Shown: piece after piece, positions 7,441 to 15,593 of the stretch
How positions within the stretch are numbered: the first letter of the stretch is position 1
How the letters are laid out: every line of letters begins with the position of its first letter
From: Streptomyces sp. NBC_00271
GTDB taxonomy: Bacteria > Actinomycetota > Actinomycetes > Streptomycetales > Streptomycetaceae
Direction of reading: 5' to 3'
Assembly: GCF_036178845.1 (NCBI RefSeq)
Contig: NZ_CP108071.1
Coordinates: 186,001-250,000 of the forward strand
DNA length: 64,000 nt
Position numbers and translations under genes: made by a program
Notes under the pieces: model-generated
Database searches by the model: none
The model's input: the letters and a program-made list of their open reading frames with translations, nothing else
Told to the model about the DNA's origin: nothing

Positions 7441-10400
7441 GTGTCGAGAATTCCTGTCTTCCTCCGCGCCCTGGCGCGGAGAACCACCGCCATCGCCGCC
7501 ATATCCGTCGCTGTCACCGCCCTCGTCCCGCCGGGCACCGCCGCCGCGGCTCGAACTTCCGTTGCGCCCCCGGCCCTCAGCGTCTACGTCTCCCCTTCCC
7601 AGGGCCGCGACAACTGGCCCGGCACCCAGGCCCGTCCGTTCCGAACCCTGCAGGGCGCCAGGGCGCACGTCCGCCTGATCAACCGGGACATGCACCGCGA
7701 CATCCATGTCGAAATGCTCGGCGGCACCTACCAGCTCACCGACACCTTCGAGCTGACCAGTGCCGACTCCGGCACCAACGGGCACCGCGTGGTCTACGAG
7801 GCGGCAGCGGGCGCCCACCCGGTCATCAGCGGCGGCACCGCCGTCACCGGCTGGAAACCGGCCGACGCCGGCCACCGGATCTACGAGGCCCATGTCGGCG
7901 ACCTCGACTTCCGCCAGATGTACGTCAACGGCGAACCGCAGACCCGTGCCCGCGGGCCCGAGAACCCGTCGGGCTTCTCCAAGACCGCGACCGGTTACAC
8001 CGTCACCGACACCTCCCTCGCCGGCTGGAAGAACCAGTCCGACGTGGAAGTCGTCAGCGCCTGGGGCTGGATGCTCTACCGCTGCCCCGTCAAGTCGATC
8101 AGCACCACGACCATGACGATGCAGCAGCCCTGCTTCCACAACGCCAACCTCCACCAGGGCCAGGAGATCCAGAACCCGACCTGGCTCGAGAACGCCCGCG
8201 AACTGCTGGACACCCCGGGGGAGTGGTACCTCGACAAGAGCGAGGGCGAGCTCTACTACATGCCCAAGCCCGGCCAGGACCTCGCGACCGCGGCCGTAAC
8301 GGTGCCCCGCGTCCAGGATCTGGTGGACCTGAACGGCACCGTCGACCACCCCGCGTCCGATGTGACCTTCCGGGGCATCACCTTCTCCTACTCGACCTGG
8401 CTCGATCCCAGCTCCGACGACGGTCTCGTCGAGGGCCAAGCCGGCTTCCGCATCATCGGGAACGACAACCCCGACTTCGACTCCACCCGCCTGAAGTGGG
8501 TCAAGACCCCCGGCGCCGTCAACGTCGGCTACGGACGCGGAATCTCCTTCGAGGACTCCGTCTTCACCCACCTCGGTGCGGTGGGCCTGAACCTCGACAC
8601 CGGTACCCAGGGCACCACGATCACCGGCAACGTCTTCAAGCAGATCGCCGCGACCGGCATCCAGATCGGCGGCACCGACGTCATCGACCACCACCCGGGC
8701 GACCCCCGCTCGATCACAAAGGACAACACCGTCCGCGACAACGTCGTCACGGCTGTCGCCGACCAGTACCGCGGCTCGCTCGGCATCCTCGCCGGCTATA
8801 CCGACCACACCGTCATCACCCACAACAAGGTGTACGACCTGCCCTACAGCGGCATCTCCGTCGGCTGGGGCTGGGGCCTCACCGACCAGGGCGGCGACAG
8901 CAACTATCCGGGCAACTCCGGGGTCCCGGTGTACGACACGCCCACCACCAGCCGGGACACCCTCGTCACCGACAACGAGATCAGCGACATCATGAAGCAC
9001 CAGGCCGACGGGGGCGCCATCTACACCCTGAGCGCCGACCCCGGCGGCGTGGTCTCCGGCAACTACATCCACAAGGTCCCGGCACTGGCCTACGGCGCCA
9101 TCTACCAGGATGAGGGAAGCCGTTACTGGCACACCACCGGCAACGCCATCTGCGACGTGTCGTACCAGTGGCTGCTGCTGAACCACGGCCTGGACATCAC
9201 CGCCGAACACAACTTCACCTCTCAGGCCGCCTACTCGGCACAGTTCAACAGCACCGGCAGCACCGTCCGCGACAACCCGACCGTCGACGGCTGTGACCAA
9301 CTACCCGCCTCGATCGTCGACAACGCGGGCCTCGAACTCGCCTTCCGCCACCTCGATCCCGATCCCGCCTCCGACGACCACACCGCACCCACCGCGCCCG
9401 GCACGCCCACCGCGGACACCGACTTCCCGACCGTCGCCCGCCTCAGCTGGGACGCCTCCCAGGACAACAAGGGCGTCACCGGCTACTCCGTCTACCGCGA
9501 CGGCGAGCTGACCGGCGCCTCCACCGGCCCCACCGCCCTGATGACGGGCCTGTCCCCGGGCAGCACCCACTCCTTCACGGTCACCGCCCGCGACGCGGCC
9601 GGCAACGAATCCCGCCCCGGACCGCCCGTCACCGTCACCATGCCCGAGAGCGGCGTGAACGTCGCCCAGGGCAAGGACGCCGCCGCCTCCTCCGCCTTCT
9701 CCGCCGACTACGGACCTGGACGCGCCGTGGACGGCGACCCGAACACCCGCTGGGCGCAGGGCCCGGGGCTGCCCGACCCGTCCTGGCTCCAGGTCGACCT
9801 CGGTGCCCAGTACGACGTGAGCGGTGCCATCACCACCTTCGAGAAGGCCGGCGGCTACCGCTACCGCATCCAGGTCTCACCCGACGAAGCCCGCTGGTCC
9901 ACTCTGGACAACCACACCGGCAGCCCCACCAGCGAGGCGACCAGCTACTCCCCGGCCGCCAAGCCCATCGCCGGACGCTATGTGCGTCTCACCGTCACCG
10001 ATTCCAACCGGATCGGCGGCAGCATCTATGAACTCTCCGTCTACGGAAAGGCCCTGGCCCCCAGCGACGACCACCAGGCGCCCGCTGCTCCCGGGCAGCC
10101 CACCGTCGCCCCCGTGCTGCCGACCGCCGCGTACCTGAGCTGGCCAGCCGCCATCGACGACACCGGTGTGACCTCCTACGCGGTTTACCAGGACGGCACC
10201 CGCGTCGCCGTCACCGACCGCACCAGTGTGCACGTGGAGAACCTCGCACCCCGCACGCACTACACCTTCACCGTCATCGCCCGTGACGCCGCCCTGAACG
10301 CCTCGCCACCCAGCCCCGCCGCCGCCCTCACCACACCCGACGACATCGATCTCGCCCGCGGCAAGGCCGCCACCGCCTCCTCCACCTTCTCCGGCGACTA

Positions 10401-10746
10401 CGGTCCGGAACGCGCCGTGGACGGCGACCCGAACACTCGCTGGGCACAGGGCCCCGGCCTGCCCGACCCGTCCTGGCTCCAGGTCGACCTCGGCGACGTC
10501 ACCAAGGTGTCGGGCATCGTGACCACCTTCGAGCTGAGCGGCGGCTACCGCTACCGCATGGAGTACTCCGTCGACGGCGTGAACTGGTCGACGCTCGACG
10601 ACCACACCGCCGACGCCACCACCACCTCGGTGAACACCTCCTACGCCGACTCGCCGGTCTCCGCGCGCTACGTCCGGCTGACCGTCACCAACTCCAGCTC
10701 GAACGGCGGCAGTGTTTACGCGCTCCAGGTCTACGGCGGTTTCTGA
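7441..10746 (+). CDS. secreted right-handed beta-helix protein with two FnIII and two CBM32 (F5/8-C) domains, GH141-like
   Basis: A 1101-residue exported protein. The GTG at 7441 has GGA about 7 nt upstream. A basic N-terminus, a hydrophobic stretch and an AAAA-R cleavage region make a signal peptide of about 38 residues. A parallel beta-helix follows (about 45-600), opening with the VYVSPSQGRDNWPGT and VISGGTAVTGW pattern that I associate with GH141-type alpha-L-fucosidases/xylanases. After it come FnIII (about 650-735), CBM32 (about 740-880), a second FnIII (about 885-970) and a second CBM32 (about 975-1100). The two CBM32 copies share nearly identical cores (AVDGDPNTRWAQGPGLPDPS), implying a recent internal duplication. 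The likely role is binding and cleaving a plant or algal polysaccharide outside the cell to feed the importer downstream. Confidence 0.8.
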   Translation: MSRIPVFLRALARRTTAIAAISVAVTALVPPGTAAAARTSVAPPALSVYVSPSQGRDNWPGTQARPFRTLQGARAHVRLINRDMHRDIHVEMLGGTYQLTDTFELTSADSGTNGHRVVYEAAAGAHPVISGGTAVTGWKPADAGHRIYEAHVGDLDFRQMYVNGEPQTRARGPENPSGFSKTATGYTVTDTSLAGWKNQSDVEVVSAWGWMLYRCPVKSISTTTMTMQQPCFHNANLHQGQEIQNPTWLENARELLDTPGEWYLDKSEGELYYMPKPGQDLATAAVTVPRVQDLVDLNGTVDHPASDVTFRGITFSYSTWLDPSSDDGLVEGQAGFRIIGNDNPDFDSTRLKWVKTPGAVNVGYGRGISFEDSVFTHLGAVGLNLDTGTQGTTITGNVFKQIAATGIQIGGTDVIDHHPGDPRSITKDNTVRDNVVTAVADQYRGSLGILAGYTDHTVITHNKVYDLPYSGISVGWGWGLTDQGGDSNYPGNSGVPVYDTPTTSRDTLVTDNEISDIMKHQADGGAIYTLSADPGGVVSGNYIHKVPALAYGAIYQDEGSRYWHTTGNAICDVSYQWLLLNHGLDITAEHNFTSQAAYSAQFNSTGSTVRDNPTVDGCDQLPASIVDNAGLELAFRHLDPDPASDDHTAPTAPGTPTADTDFPTVARLSWDASQDNKGVTGYSVYRDGELTGASTGPTALMTGLSPGSTHSFTVTARDAAGNESRPGPPVTVTMPESGVNVAQGKDAAASSAFSADYGPGRAVDGDPNTRWAQGPGLPDPSWLQVDLGAQYDVSGAITTFEKAGGYRYRIQVSPDEARWSTLDNHTGSPTSEATSYSPAAKPIAGRYVRLTVTDSNRIGGSIYELSVYGKALAPSDDHQAPAAPGQPTVAPVLPTAAYLSWPAAIDDTGVTSYAVYQDGTRVAVTDRTSVHVENLAPRTHYTFTVIARDAALNASPPSPAAALTTPDDIDLARGKAATASSTFSGDYGPERAVDGDPNTRWAQGPGLPDPSWLQVDLGDVTKVSGIVTTFELSGGYRYRMEYSVDGVNWSTLDDHTADATTTSVNTSYADSPVSARYVRLTVTNSSSNGGSVYALQVYGGF

Positions 10747-10785
10747 CCCGTAGCCCGCGCTCCTGCCCCGCAGCTCCTCCCCTTC

Positions 10786-10825
10786 CTCCCCTCCCCTCCC
10801 CTCCCCTCCCCTCCCCTCCCCTCCC
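10786..10825. repeat. eight tandem copies of CTCCC in the gap before the enolase-superfamily gene
   Basis: Eight exact pentamers lie between the stop at 10746 and the start at 10854, flanked by further C-rich sequence. The minus strand reads GGGAG repeats, which could form a G-quadruplex. The tract ends about 28 bp before the start codon, so copy-number change could affect expression of the next gene. Confidence 0.9.
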
Positions 10826-10853
10826 TTCCTGTCCGTCCGAGCCGAAAGGCAGC

Positions 10854-11954
10854 ATGAAGATCACCCATGTCCAGGTCCATCGCGTCGGGGTACCGGCCGC
10901 CGACCCGCCGTTCAGTTGGCGGGACGGACTGAGCGGCAGCGCACCGGTGGGCGACGGCGCGGTCCTGCACATCGGTACCGACGCGGGCGCCGAGGGAGTG
11001 GCGCTGTTCGCCCGCCCGGGAGCGGCCGCGATGCTGGAGGACCTGGTCGACCGGGTCTTCCGCGAGGAACTCCTCGGCCAGGACCCACTCCAGCGGGAAT
11101 GGCTCTGGCACCGGGTCTGGGAAGTCGACCGCATCCAGGAGCTGCCGCTGCCCGCCTTCGGCCTCGTCGACACCGCCCTGTGGGATCTCGCGGGCAGGAT
11201 GAACGACCAGCCGGTCTGGCAGCTCCTCGGCGGCTTCCGCACCGAGATCCCCGCCTACGCCTCCACGTCCACCTTCGCCTCCACCGAGGAGTTCCTCCAC
11301 GTCGCCGATCAGTGCCTGGCCGCTGGCTACCGCGGCATCAAACTGCACGCCTGGGGTGACGCCCGCAGGGACGCCGCCCTGTGCCTGGCCCTGCGCGAGC
11401 ACGTGGGCCCCGACGTACCCCTGATGTACGACGGCTCCGCCGGATTCGACCTGCCCGATGCCATCCACCTGGGCCGGGCGCTCACCGAGGCCAGCTACCT
11501 CTGGTACGAGGAGCCGATGCGCGAGTTCAGCATCACCGCGTACCAGCGGCTCGCCGAGTCCGTCGGCGTCCCCCTCCTGGTGGCCGAGACCTCCGACGGC
11601 GCCCACATGAACTCGGCGGACTTCATCAACGCGGGCGCCGCCACCTTCGGCGTACGGGTGGGCACCACTCTTCGCGGCGGCATCACCGGGGCCATGCGCA
11701 CCGCCCACCTGGCCGACGCCTACCGGCTCCGCGCCGAGGTGCACGGCTCCGACATCCCCAACCACCACCTGTGCATGGCCATCTCCAACACCACCTACTA
11801 CGAGTCGCTCGTCACCGCCACGACGGTCGTGCGCGAGCGCCACGTCGACGACCACGGTCTCGTGCACGCACCCACAGGACCGGGCATCGCGCTTCCCCTC
11901 GACTACGCCTACGGCAAGGAACTCAGCCGCTTCGTCGAGTCCGCCGCCGGCTGA
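10854..11954 (+). CDS. mandelate racemase/muconate lactonizing enzyme-family protein (enolase superfamily)
   Basis: 366 residues with the enolase-superfamily capping domain and barrel. Visible ligands and acid/base positions are K163-L-H165, D193 (MYDGS), E219 (WYEEP) and E245 (VAETS), with H297 in EVHGS. Relative to mandelate racemase, the second Lys of KxK is His, and the Asp normally paired with the late His is Gly270 (VRVGTTLRGGIT). The His-Asp dyad therefore looks broken, and chemistry may rely on K163/H165 alone. Family members dehydrate sugar acids, so dehydration of an aldonate made by the aldo/keto reductase is a reasonable guess. It follows the beta-helix gene and precedes the importer on the same strand. 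Confidence 0.85.
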   Translation: MKITHVQVHRVGVPAADPPFSWRDGLSGSAPVGDGAVLHIGTDAGAEGVALFARPGAAAMLEDLVDRVFREELLGQDPLQREWLWHRVWEVDRIQELPLPAFGLVDTALWDLAGRMNDQPVWQLLGGFRTEIPAYASTSTFASTEEFLHVADQCLAAGYRGIKLHAWGDARRDAALCLALREHVGPDVPLMYDGSAGFDLPDAIHLGRALTEASYLWYEEPMREFSITAYQRLAESVGVPLLVAETSDGAHMNSADFINAGAATFGVRVGTTLRGGITGAMRTAHLADAYRLRAEVHGSDIPNHHLCMAISNTTYYESLVTATTVVRERHVDDHGLVHAPTGPGIALPLDYAYGKELSRFVESAAG

Positions 11955-11992
11955 ACCACCTCGCCCGCAGGTGAGAACAGAAAGGCAAGACA

Positions 11993-13378
11993 ATGACGTC
12001 TTCCGCAATCCCGGGCCCCGCCCGCACCCGCCGCAGAACTCTGAGAACCGCCGCCGTCCTCGCCCTCTGCGCGGCCACCGCACTGGCCGGCTGCGCCAGT
12101 GCCGACACGTCCTCCTCCAAGGAGGCCGGCACCGGCAAGTTCACCCCGGTCAAGCAGGACGGCACCGCGAAGATCACCGTCTGGGCGGACTCCACCCGGC
12201 TGCCCGCCGTGCAGGAGTACCAAAAGACGCACCCCGACGCGAAGTTGAACATCGTCACCTACGACGGCGGCGCCGACGGCTCGACCTATCTCCAGACGAA
12301 GGTGCAGCTCTTCGACCGCACCGGCAAGGGCTGGCCTGACGTCGTCTTCGGCACCCCCACCGACGTCACCTGGGCGACCACCCCGACCAAGTCCGGGGCC
12401 ACTCCCTTCGCGGCCCCCCTCGACCAGGGACTGGTACCGCAGCAGACCCTCGGCAACTTCGCCCACGGTTCCCTGGCACCCTGCCAGGCCGGCGGGCACA
12501 CCTACTGCCTGCGCAACGACATCGCCCAGGTCGTGCTCTGGTACAACAAAACACAGCTGGACAAGTGGGGTTACCAGGCCCCCACCACCTGGCCGCAGTA
12601 CCAGGCACTCGGCCTGAAGATCGCCAAGGAGCATCCCGGCTACCTCGTCGGCTCGATCGGGGACACCAACTCCCAGGAGTCCTACCTGTGGTCCAGCCGG
12701 TGCCCGGCCTTCGACCTGAAGGGAACCGACCAACTGCGGGTCGCCCTGCAGGACGACAAGTGCACCCGCATGAGCAAGCTGCTCGACTCCCTGATCTCGG
12801 CCAAGGCGGTCAGCACGCAGGGCTTCTTCAGCCAGGGCTTCGCCAAGACCAGCGGCCGCAAGGTCGTCATGGCCTACGGCCCCTCCTGGTACGGCCAGTA
12901 CCTGTTCAACGCCGCCTTCAAGGTGCCCGCGGGCCAGATCGCGGCGGCCCCGCCACTGTCCTGGCCTGGCGAGACGACCCGCGCGACCGGCAACGTCGGC
13001 GGCGGCGTGTGGATGGTCTCCTCGCACAGCGCCAACCTCAAGGCGGCCACCGACGTCGTCAGCTGGCTGACGACGTCCGACGCGAACCAGGCGAAGGCCC
13101 CGACCTACCCCGCCTACGCACCCGCGGCCAAGGCATGGCTGGCCAACCCCGACATCAAGAAGTACTTCGCCGATGACGTCGCCGATGCCTTCCAGCAGGC
13201 CGCCGACGAAGTCTGGACCGGCTGGGGCAACACCCGTTTCAGCGACGCCACCGCCTGGTCCAGCGTCGTCCTCCCGGCGCTGACTTCCGGCAGGTCGCTC
13301 ACCGCGACACTGCCCGCCTGGCAGTCCGCCATCGCCGACGAAGCCAAGGCCCGCGGCTACAAGGTGACCACGCAGTGA
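11993..13378 (+). CDS. ABC transporter sugar-binding lipoprotein
   Basis: A 461-residue extracellular solute-binding protein of the family-1 (carbohydrate) type. The lipoprotein signal has an Arg-rich N-terminus, a hydrophobic core and a lipobox ALAGC with Cys34. The mature part begins with KITVWADS-type strand, typical of maltose/sugar binders. It is lipid-anchored outside the membrane and would deliver sugar or oligosaccharide to the two permeases that follow. Its stop overlaps the next start as GTGA. No ATPase gene is present; Streptomyces sugar importers usually share MsiK, encoded elsewhere. Confidence 0.9.
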   Translation: MTSSAIPGPARTRRRTLRTAAVLALCAATALAGCASADTSSSKEAGTGKFTPVKQDGTAKITVWADSTRLPAVQEYQKTHPDAKLNIVTYDGGADGSTYLQTKVQLFDRTGKGWPDVVFGTPTDVTWATTPTKSGATPFAAPLDQGLVPQQTLGNFAHGSLAPCQAGGHTYCLRNDIAQVVLWYNKTQLDKWGYQAPTTWPQYQALGLKIAKEHPGYLVGSIGDTNSQESYLWSSRCPAFDLKGTDQLRVALQDDKCTRMSKLLDSLISAKAVSTQGFFSQGFAKTSGRKVVMAYGPSWYGQYLFNAAFKVPAGQIAAAPPLSWPGETTRATGNVGGGVWMVSSHSANLKAATDVVSWLTTSDANQAKAPTYPAYAPAAKAWLANPDIKKYFADDVADAFQQAADEVWTGWGNTRFSDATAWSSVVLPALTSGRSLTATLPAWQSAIADEAKARGYKVTTQ

Positions 13379-14310
13379 CGCTGCTCGACACCCGGCAGAC
13401 CGCCGGCCCCGTCCCCCGCCCCAGTGTCACACCGCGGCGGGGACGGGCCGGCGGCCCGGCCAGCTACTTCTTCGTCGCGGGCTACACGATCCTGCTGCTC
13501 GCCTTCGGCGTCTTCCCCACCGGCTACGCCCTCTACCTGTCGGTGACCAACGATCGGGGCCAGTTCACCGGCGTCAACCAGTTCGTCAAGGTCGCCCAGG
13601 ACTACCGCTTCGCGCCGGCCTTCACCCACATCGTGGTCTACCTGGCGATGTGGCTGGCCCTGCTCGTCGTACTGACGGTCGTGACCGCCGTCGCGTTGCG
13701 CGGCCGCATGCGACCCGGCCTGTCCGCGCTGCTGCGATTCCTCTACTACATCCCGGGGGCGCTGGCCGGCGTGGCGAGCGTCCTGGTCTGGCTGTTCATG
13801 CTCGATCCCGACGTCAGCCCCGCCTCCTGGCTGGTGGAAGCGCTCGGCTTCCACACGTTCGCCGCGGTGCTCGCCCCCGGCAACCTCCCGGTGATCTTCG
13901 TCCTGATCGCCTTCTGGACAGGCGCCGGCGGCTGGATGGTCGTGATGTACGGGGCACTCAACAACATCCCGGACGAGGTGCTGGAGGCAGCGCGGGTGGA
14001 CGGTGCCGGGCCGTGGCAGACCGCCTGGCACATCCAGATCCCCATGATCAGGCAGTGGATCGCCTACATGACGATCCTCGCTTTCGCCGGCGGCACCCAG
14101 TTGTTCGTAGAGCCCCAGCTCCTGCAGACCGCAAGCCTCGGCCGGGTCGACCCAAGCTGGACGCCCAACCAACTGGCGTACACCTTCGCCTTCCAGCAGG
14201 GCGACTTCAACGGTGCCGCCGCCATCTCGGTCTTCCTGCTGGCGCTCGGCCTCATCTGCGCGGGCCTGCTGGTGTCGCGTACCAACATGTTCACGATGGA
14301 CGAGAAATGA
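13375..14310 (+). CDS. ABC sugar transporter permease, MalF-type
   Basis: A 311-residue membrane protein with about six hydrophobic helices. The EAA loop EVLEAARVDGAGPWQTAW, which contacts the ATPase, lies near residue 200. The GTG start overlaps the preceding stop by 4 bp, and the stop overlaps the next ATG. It is the first of two permeases in the importer operon. Confidence 0.9.
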   Translation: MTLLDTRQTAGPVPRPSVTPRRGRAGGPASYFFVAGYTILLLAFGVFPTGYALYLSVTNDRGQFTGVNQFVKVAQDYRFAPAFTHIVVYLAMWLALLVVLTVVTAVALRGRMRPGLSALLRFLYYIPGALAGVASVLVWLFMLDPDVSPASWLVEALGFHTFAAVLAPGNLPVIFVLIAFWTGAGGWMVVMYGALNNIPDEVLEAARVDGAGPWQTAWHIQIPMIRQWIAYMTILAFAGGTQLFVEPQLLQTASLGRVDPSWTPNQLAYTFAFQQGDFNGAAAISVFLLALGLICAGLLVSRTNMFTMDEK

Positions 14311-15227
14311 CGCTTACCGCTTCCGCCGCTGCCCGGTCCCCAGCCGTACGACGCCGGGCGCCCTCCCGTGCCCTGTCCGTGCTCGTCATCGGGGTGCTGC
14401 TCACGGCCCTGGTGGTCTTCTTCGTCCTGCCAGTGCTGTGGCTGCTGCTCGCCCCGTCGAAGACCGCCGATCAGATCATCCGCGACGCGCCGCTGTCCTT
14501 CGGGTCCTTCTCCCGCATCAGTACCGCGTGGCGGCACCTGTTCGCCTTCCAGGACGGCGCCATGCTGGTCTGGCTCCGCAACTCCGCGATCTACTCGGGC
14601 GCTTCACTGCTGCTCACTCTGCTGACCAGTGTGCCGGCCGGTTACGCGCTGGCACTGACCCGCTTCCGCGGCCGCCGGACCCTGCTCACCATCACGCTCA
14701 TCACCATGATCATGCCTTCGGCGACGCTGGTGCTGCCGATCTTCCTGGAACTGAACCGCTTCCACCTGATCGGCACGGCCTGGTCGGTCATCCTGCCGTT
14801 CTCGTTCTACCCCTTCGGCGTGTACTTGGTGTACATCTACTTCGCGACCAGCCTGCCGCGCGAACTCCTTTCGGCCGCACGCATCGACGGCTGCTCCGAG
14901 TGGCAGATCTTCGCCCGAATCGCCCTGCCGCTGGCCAAGCCCGTGGTCGGGCTGGTGGCGTTCTTCAGCTTCGTCGGCAACTGGAACAACTTCTTCCTGC
15001 CCTACCTGGTGCTGCCCAACAGCGACCAGTTCCCGGTCCAGGTCGGCCTGAACCAACTACTGTCCTCCACGCCCTCCTTCAACCCGGTCGCCGGCGCCGG
15101 CCTGGACATCACGGTGCCGGAGCTGGCCCTCGCCATCATCGTGGCCATCCTGCCGGTCCTTGTGCTCTTCATCTTCTCGCAGCGCACCCTCGTCTCGGGG
15201 ATGCTCGCCGGCTCGACCAAGGAGTGA
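14307..15227 (+). CDS. ABC sugar transporter permease, MalG-type
   Basis: A 306-residue permease with a long basic cytoplasmic N-terminus, six predicted helices and the EAA motif ELLSAARIDGCSEWQIF. The ATG at 14307 overlaps the preceding TGA by 4 bp. It is the last gene of the operon. The 119 bp to the converging vdcD-like gene hold only a weak hairpin. Confidence 0.9.
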   Translation: MTLTASAAARSPAVRRRAPSRALSVLVIGVLLTALVVFFVLPVLWLLLAPSKTADQIIRDAPLSFGSFSRISTAWRHLFAFQDGAMLVWLRNSAIYSGASLLLTLLTSVPAGYALALTRFRGRRTLLTITLITMIMPSATLVLPIFLELNRFHLIGTAWSVILPFSFYPFGVYLVYIYFATSLPRELLSAARIDGCSEWQIFARIALPLAKPVVGLVAFFSFVGNWNNFFLPYLVLPNSDQFPVQVGLNQLLSSTPSFNPVAGAGLDITVPELALAIIVAILPVLVLFIFSQRTLVSGMLAGSTKE

Positions 15228-15346
15228 CCCGGGGTCCTCGACGTATCCAATACATCCCAAGGGAGGCGAAGGCCGGCGGACGTCCGGCGTGGTCGAGCTG
15301 GTCGTACCGCACCCGGCAGGCGTGGCCCTCGGCGTGGGCAGCCGGT

Positions 15347-15574
15347 TCAGCGGGTCTCCAGAGGCGGGATCGCGGGGACCTCCGGGGCGTTGTCGATGTC
15401 CGCGGGCGTCATCCGGAGCTCCTGGGGATAGGCCTCGCGCCGGATGCGGCGGGCGGGTTCGGTGGTGCGCCACATGTAGAGGCAGCGGCCGCACTGGAGC
15501 ACGTCCCAGGCGCCGGGGACCGGGGAGGTGGTGACGGTCTCGACGATGTCGTGCGCACAGCGGGGGCAGATCAC
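15347..15574 (-). CDS. vdcD: non-oxidative hydroxyarylic acid decarboxylase, subunit D
   Basis: A 75-residue zinc-ribbon-like protein with two CxxC pairs (CPRC and CGRC) and the tail QELRMTPADIDNAPEVP, characteristic of the small D subunit found with UbiD-type decarboxylases (VdcD/BsdD). It lies 19 bp after the C-subunit gene. Its precise role is unclear in the family, but it always accompanies B and C. Confidence 0.85.
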   Translation of the reverse strand: MICPRCAHDIVETVTTSPVPGAWDVLQCGRCLYMWRTTEPARRIRREAYPQELRMTPADIDNAPEVPAIPPLETR

Positions 15575-15593
15575 GATGGCTCCTGAAGGGGTT

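Noticed and set aside
7438..9300. 620-codon minus-strand frame
   Set aside because: Shadow of the beta-helix gene on the plus strand, which has a signal peptide and clear domains.
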